Positions 59,777 to 64,000 of a stretch of 64,000 nt of DNA are shown piece after piece. Each line of letters opens with the position of its first letter. The first letter of the stretch is position 1. Both the position numbers and the translations under genes were made by a program. The notes beneath the pieces are model-generated. The model had not been told where the DNA came from. It searched no databases and was given only the letters and a program-made list of their open reading frames with translations. Source of the DNA: Gammaproteobacteria bacterium (lineage in GTDB: Bacteria; Pseudomonadota; Gammaproteobacteria; Pseudomonadales; Azotimanducaceae); the NCBI GenBank assembly GCA_002690865.1, contig NZGG01000041.1:17447-81446 (forward strand). The letters run 5' to 3'.

Positions 59777-61318
59777 ACTTTCGAATTCAGCATAGGAAGC
59801 TATTAGCTCATCATAGACATCACGCGTTGCAACGTCAGGGTAAATTGTGGCAGTGATGAGCGAGTCACGGAAGGGTTTAACAATTTCCTTCCACGTTATA
59901 GTCGACTGGTGTCCCTTATATGCTAGCAAAGCAGCGCCGAGCGCCGCGGTATTAGTCGTAACGGAACGATGCAAGGGACATCCATAAATATTAGCGAATA
60001 TCTGAAGGATTCCATGGTTGACAGAACCTCCGCCAGTGACATAGAGGTCAGATACACCCAGACCCATCCACCGAGAGTGAATGTGCGACGTCATAGCTTG
60101 AGCTTCAATAACCGCCCTGACATTACCAGCGACATCATTTGAAGCTAATGACTTACGGAACACACCAGCAGAAACATTCGGGATGATTTCTGGAGTGAAG
60201 TATGGAAGCATTAAACGACCATCATTACCCGGCTTAGTCTTCCCGAGCACTTGACCGAAGGTTTCCCAACTAAGACCATAGCTGTCTCGAACAGCTTCTC
60301 TTGCAAGACTTCCGTTCATAAAACAAATCAGCGCCATAAAGTTTATTCCATCAGGGGAGGCGAACAAACATCCTTCCCCTTCCTGGGAAACTTTCGGTTC
60401 AGCCATGCATGCAAAAAAAGTATCGGAAGTTCCTAAGCTAAGTCCCACACTGCCAGGCTCGATGAGTCCAAGACCGATCAAGCTACAAGGATTATCACCC
60501 GAAAATGGCAAGACCAAACAATCCTCAGCAAATCCATATTTCTGGATAAAATAGGAATGGATAGCACCTAATGTTTCTCCAGATTTTGAAATAGGCGCCA
60601 TTCTGATGGACAATTCAGGCGAAGTGGCCTCCATCGCAGTCTCACTCCATTGCCGTCTTTGTATATCCATCAAATTAGTACCACTTCCATCCCCAGCATC
60701 AACTGGGACTTCTTTACCCACCAAAATGCTCGCCATAAACGAACTGACGAGCGCAATACTTGTTGTTGAATGATAGGCTTTGGCTTCCTCTTGAAAAAAT
60801 TTTCGAATCTGGGCCGCACTAAACCTTTCAAATACATTATTACCGGTAAGCTCGATCCCCTTCTGCTTGCCGCCAAGCGCGCGCTCAATCTCGTAACACT
60901 GAGGTTTGGTAGATGAATCCATCCATACCGGTGCTGTATCCCTAGCAAAAATTCCCCTCAATTGCTCGCCCAAAGTTTTCTCCGGGAGAAGATTTGCAAG
61001 AGCATCAGGTGCATTCTTATTCAGATAAACAGTTCCGTGTTGCTGGCCGCTGCCTGAAATAGCATCAATGGAAGAGAGGTCATAGTCCTTATCTCTAAAT
61101 TTGGTGAGGAGCAAATCCAGCGCCTCGACCCACATAAGAGGAAAGCTATGCACCGTTCCTTTTCCTTTATCTAGGACTCCGTGATTAACGCCATATTTTG
61201 AAGCAAAGTTCTCATCGTAATTAATCGACTCTTCAGCAATAATTTGGGAGGAATCAGTATTAATAATCATACCTGTCATTGACTGAGTACTAGCATCCAA
61301 ACCCAAGTAGTAACCCAC
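59765..61318 (-). CDS. FGGY-family carbohydrate kinase (xylulokinase-like)
   Basis: A 517-residue kinase of the FGGY family, starting at a GTG that shares one base with the stop of the PhyH gene upstream. The N-terminal phosphate motif GYYLGLDASTQSMTG, substrate motif GSGQQHGTVY and the ATP-binding segments LPFSGDNPCSLIGLGL and LSLGTSDTFF, and GGGSVNHGILQIFANIYG in the C-terminal domain, match xylulokinases. Substrate might be a pentulose or related ketose, not D-xylulose for certain. Confidence 0.87.
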   Translation of the reverse strand: MGYYLGLDASTQSMTGMIINTDSSQIIAEESINYDENFASKYGVNHGVLDKGKGTVHSFPLMWVEALDLLLTKFRDKDYDLSSIDAISGSGQQHGTVYLNKNAPDALANLLPEKTLGEQLRGIFARDTAPVWMDSSTKPQCYEIERALGGKQKGIELTGNNVFERFSAAQIRKFFQEEAKAYHSTTSIALVSSFMASILVGKEVPVDAGDGSGTNLMDIQRRQWSETAMEATSPELSIRMAPISKSGETLGAIHSYFIQKYGFAEDCLVLPFSGDNPCSLIGLGLIEPGSVGLSLGTSDTFFACMAEPKVSQEGEGCLFASPDGINFMALICFMNGSLAREAVRDSYGLSWETFGQVLGKTKPGNDGRLMLPYFTPEIIPNVSAGVFRKSLASNDVAGNVRAVIEAQAMTSHIHSRWMGLGVSDLYVTGGGSVNHGILQIFANIYGCPLHRSVTTNTAALGAALLAYKGHQSTITWKEIVKPFRDSLITATIYPDVATRDVYDELIASYAEFESSSM

Positions 61319-62226
61319 TAGCTGTCCCTATAGGGCGTCATATCAATACCTGAGAAACGGGCTGCCACACCGTCTAAAGTTTCCTCAGTCCAGAATTCGT
61401 GTCCTGGTTCTGGGAACCCAATCAAACTACGTTCTGAAACAGACGCTCCCACGACCCACTCATGGAACTCTTTTTTTCCAGCGGACACAGGCCAACCAAC
61501 AATTCCCATCCAACGACACGCTTTAGGAGCATAGGTGACAAACATCCCTAAACGCGCGTGACTTGTTCCAGTAATTGCGGTTCCACGATGAAATGTACGC
61601 ATACCATAAATAAGTAAACTTCCAGCGGGACACACGACTTTCACCTCATTATCGTAAATCTCTGGACGCGCCTCTGGGGAGTAATGTCGTGGGAATAGAA
61701 TTCTTTCAGGATAATACTTTTTAGAACAAACAGCAGTCGGGCCACAATCCAACGTAACGTCGGTAAAGTAATAAAGAAAAGCCGTTTGCCAAAACTTTGG
61801 CACGTCTGGCGGATAGGCAAGCGTATGATTACCATAATCAAGATGCATATGTTGATCAACATTCCCCTGCTTAGGACTTTGTCCGGTCGCTTTGTAGGTT
61901 AAATGAGATTGTTCACAGTACATTTCCTCACCCTCCCCCATCAAAGTTGCAAACCGAGAAAGCTCCGAGTGGAAAGTCAGACGATTAAGTGCATCACCTT
62001 TATACGGGAAATGAGGAATACCCCGTTGATCAGGAAATGGCGAACTGAAATACTCTGGTCGCGAACCACTTGGATCCTTAGCAAATTCCGCCCATCCTGG
62101 GACCACCTCATCGAAATTTTTTAACGCTGCAGTGAGCTCATCTGCTTCACAGAAACTATCAACCACCGCGTACCCATGCTCACGATAGTGGTTCTCATGT
62201 TCTTTTGTAATCCTCATTGTTTTCAT
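61318..62226 (-). CDS. Phytanoyl-CoA dioxygenase (PhyH) family protein 2
   Basis: A 302-residue Fe(II)/2-oxoglutarate oxygenase with H128-x-D130 (QHMHLDYGN), H213 (TFHRGTAI) and Arg225 (ARLGMFV). It is between the kinase and another PhyH gene, separated by -1 and 3 bp, so the three form a tight operon. In this context it may act on a sugar or on a modified side group, for example oxidative removal of a methyl group; this is inference only. Confidence 0.87.
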   Translation of the reverse strand: MKTMRITKEHENHYREHGYAVVDSFCEADELTAALKNFDEVVPGWAEFAKDPSGSRPEYFSSPFPDQRGIPHFPYKGDALNRLTFHSELSRFATLMGEGEEMYCEQSHLTYKATGQSPKQGNVDQHMHLDYGNHTLAYPPDVPKFWQTAFLYYFTDVTLDCGPTAVCSKKYYPERILFPRHYSPEARPEIYDNEVKVVCPAGSLLIYGMRTFHRGTAITGTSHARLGMFVTYAPKACRWMGIVGWPVSAGKKEFHEWVVGASVSERSLIGFPEPGHEFWTEETLDGVAARFSGIDMTPYRDS

Positions 62227-62229
62227 AAG

Positions 62230-63135
62230 TCACTCTCCTTCTAGATCTTTGGAACTGTTTTGACTTCGTGTTCCCAAAAGGGTGTTTCGCAATTTCTCTT
62301 GCTGAGCATAAATACTTCCTCCTTCTACTCGTGGCAAGCTCAATCGCACAGGTAATTCTTTTAATCTAGGCTCAAGGCTTGACTGCCCTCTCACAATACA
62401 CTTATCCATTTCTTCTAGTGACTGACCCGTCGGGATAAGCGGCCAAGCATCAACAGCATAAAATCCGATAAAAAACATACGGCGCGATTTATCAGATTCG
62501 TTTGGCTTGGAACCATGAACCATCCTCACATGATGCAGAGTAATACCGCCTGCTTTAACTTTAAGCGATACCGCTCGATTCGGTTCGAATTTTGGATCTG
62601 TGACTGCTCCCACGAATAACCCATCCTGATGATGATCCCAGGTCTTCCCCTTATGACTGCCAGGAATAACCATCAAGGCTCCGTTTTCTTCCGTCATATC
62701 ATCAAGAGCAATACCAACCTCAAGCAGGTCATCATTCGTATGCGGATAAAATGCCCAGTCTTGATGCCACTCAACAGCTGAACCATGTCCTGGATTTTTC
62801 ATATTTACTTTGTTGTTGTGATATCTCAAGTTTGGTCCAATCAAACTTTCTACAATATCCAGAATAGATTGATGATGAACATATTTCGCATATATTTGGT
62901 GCTGATCGACAGGTCGGGTAATTCGTCGCAGCTGAGGCAAATCAGCTGTATGTCCAGGTTCAAGATCAAAAGTGCTGTTACTTTCAGAGATTCCTCGAGA
63001 GCGTTCAACAAATTCTTCTGTAACCCCTCGCAATTCTTCGAGCTCTTCTGCGGAAATCACATTCTCGACGGCTAAATAACCATTAGTTTGAAAAGCCTTT
63101 ATCTGATCGTTAGTGAGCATAGGTTCTTTTTCCAT
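62230..63135 (-). CDS. Phytanoyl-CoA dioxygenase (PhyH) family protein 3
   Basis: A 301-residue Fe(II)/2-oxoglutarate oxygenase, first gene of the operon. Iron triad: H124-x-D126 (VEWHQDWAF) and H207 (RMVHGSKPNESDKSRRM), with the Arg pair at 218-219. It contains the typical TEENGALMVIPGSHKG. It differs greatly in sequence from the PhyH gene beside it, so they are not a recent tandem duplicate. Confidence 0.88.
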   Translation of the reverse strand: MEKEPMLTNDQIKAFQTNGYLAVENVISAEELEELRGVTEEFVERSRGISESNSTFDLEPGHTADLPQLRRITRPVDQHQIYAKYVHHQSILDIVESLIGPNLRYHNNKVNMKNPGHGSAVEWHQDWAFYPHTNDDLLEVGIALDDMTEENGALMVIPGSHKGKTWDHHQDGLFVGAVTDPKFEPNRAVSLKVKAGGITLHHVRMVHGSKPNESDKSRRMFFIGFYAVDAWPLIPTGQSLEEMDKCIVRGQSSLEPRLKELPVRLSLPRVEGGSIYAQQEKLRNTLLGTRSQNSSKDLEGE

Positions 63136-63457
63136 CCTGACTAAAAGTCATTATTTTTGTTCGAACGCCAATACAATGCAGCAATGAGTGACAACAGCAT
63201 GTATAAACTCAGTAATCTCATAAGTAATTACTTATAACGTTAGTTCGAGGAGAGTATCGTAAAATTAGTCGGCTCACTAGCGAAATACCGGATAGAGAGT
63301 GGCAGTTGATATCTCCTATACTAACGATGATTGAGCGGGCCGAAAGCGCCCAAAATCTTGCTACCTAACTGATGTAAATGTGTCATTTAGTTTACAGGGG
63401 CCTATGTAAAAACGTATTCTCGTCTCATAAATCATGACAAGAGCTCACGACGCAATA
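63136..63457. promoter_or_regulatory. Divergent region between the PhyH operon and sulfatase
   Basis: This 322-bp gap should carry promoters for the minus-strand PhyH-PhyH-kinase operon and the plus-strand sulfatase. It contains a 16-bp perfect palindrome (63220-63235) listed separately. No coding remnant or repeat is recognisable. Confidence 0.45.
63220..63235. promoter_or_regulatory. Perfect 16-bp palindrome, candidate operator
   Basis: ATAAGTAATTACTTAT reads the same on both strands. Its position between two divergent transcription units, about 85 bp from the PhyH start and 220 bp from the sulfatase, fits binding by a dimeric regulator. AT-rich palindromes can occur by chance. Confidence 0.4.
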
Positions 63458-64000
63458 ATGAGAATATTACTTTTACTGATGGTGTTGTTTACATCACATG
63501 CCCATACCGAAGAAAATAAATTACCCAATGTGCTACTAATTTTTGCCGACGACCTTGGCTACTGCGATACCGAACTTTATGATGGCTGCGATGATGTCCC
63601 AACCCCAAACATAAAGCGGCTGGCGGACGAAGGCGTACTCTTCACTGATGGCTATGTCTCTAGCCCAGTTTGTTCTCAATCGCGAGCAGGTCTCCTTACC
63701 GGTCGTCATCAGCAGCGGTTTGGGCACGAATATCTCCCTGGGCCAGAAGATGGGCTCCCCCTCAATGAAGTGACTCTCGCCAATGTCATGAAGGAGGCTG
63801 GATATGTTACGAGTATAGTCGGTAAGTGGCATCTTGGAGATGCAGAGAAATTCAATCCACTTCATCGTGGTTTTGATGAATTTTTTGGTCTCACCCCCGG
63901 AGCAGTGAACTACCTCGATCCAACTCAAGAAAATTCGAAGAGTGTTCGATGGTCGATGGAAAAAAATAAGTATGTCTCAGCGCTGCCAAGCAGTTGGGTA
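63458..64000 (+). CDS. Sulfatase, N-terminal part (runs off window)
   Basis: The first 181 codons of a secreted sulfatase. A signal peptide (about residues 1-17) is followed by NVLLIFADDLGYCDTELYDG with the metal-binding Asp pair, then SSPVCSQSRAGLLTGRH, the formylglycine site, and GKWHLG. The usual C-x-P-S-R motif reads C-S-Q-S-R here. The in-frame ATG at 63434 is eight codons earlier, but the signal peptide fits the ATG at 63458. It is divergent from the PhyH-kinase operon. Confidence 0.9.
   Translation, partial: MRILLLLMVLFTSHAHTEENKLPNVLLIFADDLGYCDTELYDGCDDVPTPNIKRLADEGVLFTDGYVSSPVCSQSRAGLLTGRHQQRFGHEYLPGPEDGLPLNEVTLANVMKEAGYVTSIVGKWHLGDAEKFNPLHRGFDEFFGLTPGAVNYLDPTQENSKSVRWSMEKNKYVSALPSSWV

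Overview
The window looks like chromosomal DNA of a marine-type gammaproteobacterium. The best evidence is gene order: asd-fimV-truA-trpF-trpB-trpA-folC on one strand, an intact sdhCDAB-sucAB-lpdA-sucCD block facing gltA, and a SixA/DUF4892 pair. Base composition is moderately AT-rich by eye. TonB-dependent receptors, sulfatases, phytanoyl-CoA-type (PhyH) dioxygenases and a vanadium-haloperoxidase-like lipoprotein fit a marine heterotroph, free-living or host-associated. I cannot name a genus. The number of decayed genes suggests a genome losing accessory functions.

Layout. 1-7900: folC (cut by the window edge), trpA, trpB, trpF, truA, fimV, asd and aroC, all on the minus strand and tightly packed. 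8030-9626: a decayed folE remnant (+), a DUF4892 periplasmic protein and sixA (-). 9758-22697: htpG (with a sigma-32-like promoter), then the TCA block in transcription order sdhC-D-A-B, sucA-B, lpdA, sucC-D, much of it translationally coupled. 22908-24703: gltA and a cyclophilin (+), closed by a terminator. 24792-32510: an enoyl-CoA hydratase, a class III CoA-transferase, a DUF3014 protein, a luciferase-like (LLM) oxidoreductase, then leuC-leuD-cimA (-).

33037-64000 is accessory. It holds a GH32-like protein fused to an NTF2-like domain; a beta-lactamase-fold hydrolase; HMG-CoA lyase; a TauD dioxygenase; a Nudix hydrolase facing an ADP-ribosylglycohydrolase; an esterase; a D-aminoacylase-type amidohydrolase; an SDR; a VOC protein with a PhyH dioxygenase; a ZnuD-like zinc receptor behind a small His-rich protein; a divergent pair of CRTAC1-like (VCBS/ASPIC-UnbV) and vanadium-haloperoxidase-like lipoproteins; and, at the right end, a TonB receptor, a xylose-isomerase-like TIM barrel, an FGGY sugar kinase, two PhyH dioxygenases and the start of a sulfatase. 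The last group reads as one sugar-catabolic locus of unknown substrate.

Gene remnants are interspersed with the intact genes: folE, a ThDP-dependent enzyme, a sulfatase reduced to its two ends, an alpha/beta hydrolase in three frames, and a DUF2961 gene with three in-frame TAG stops. I saw no tRNA, rRNA, CRISPR array, insertion sequence or phage gene. Start codons were re-chosen for several genes where Shine-Dalgarno sites or ATGA/GTGA overlaps support a start other than the longest frame; those choices are stated in the entries.
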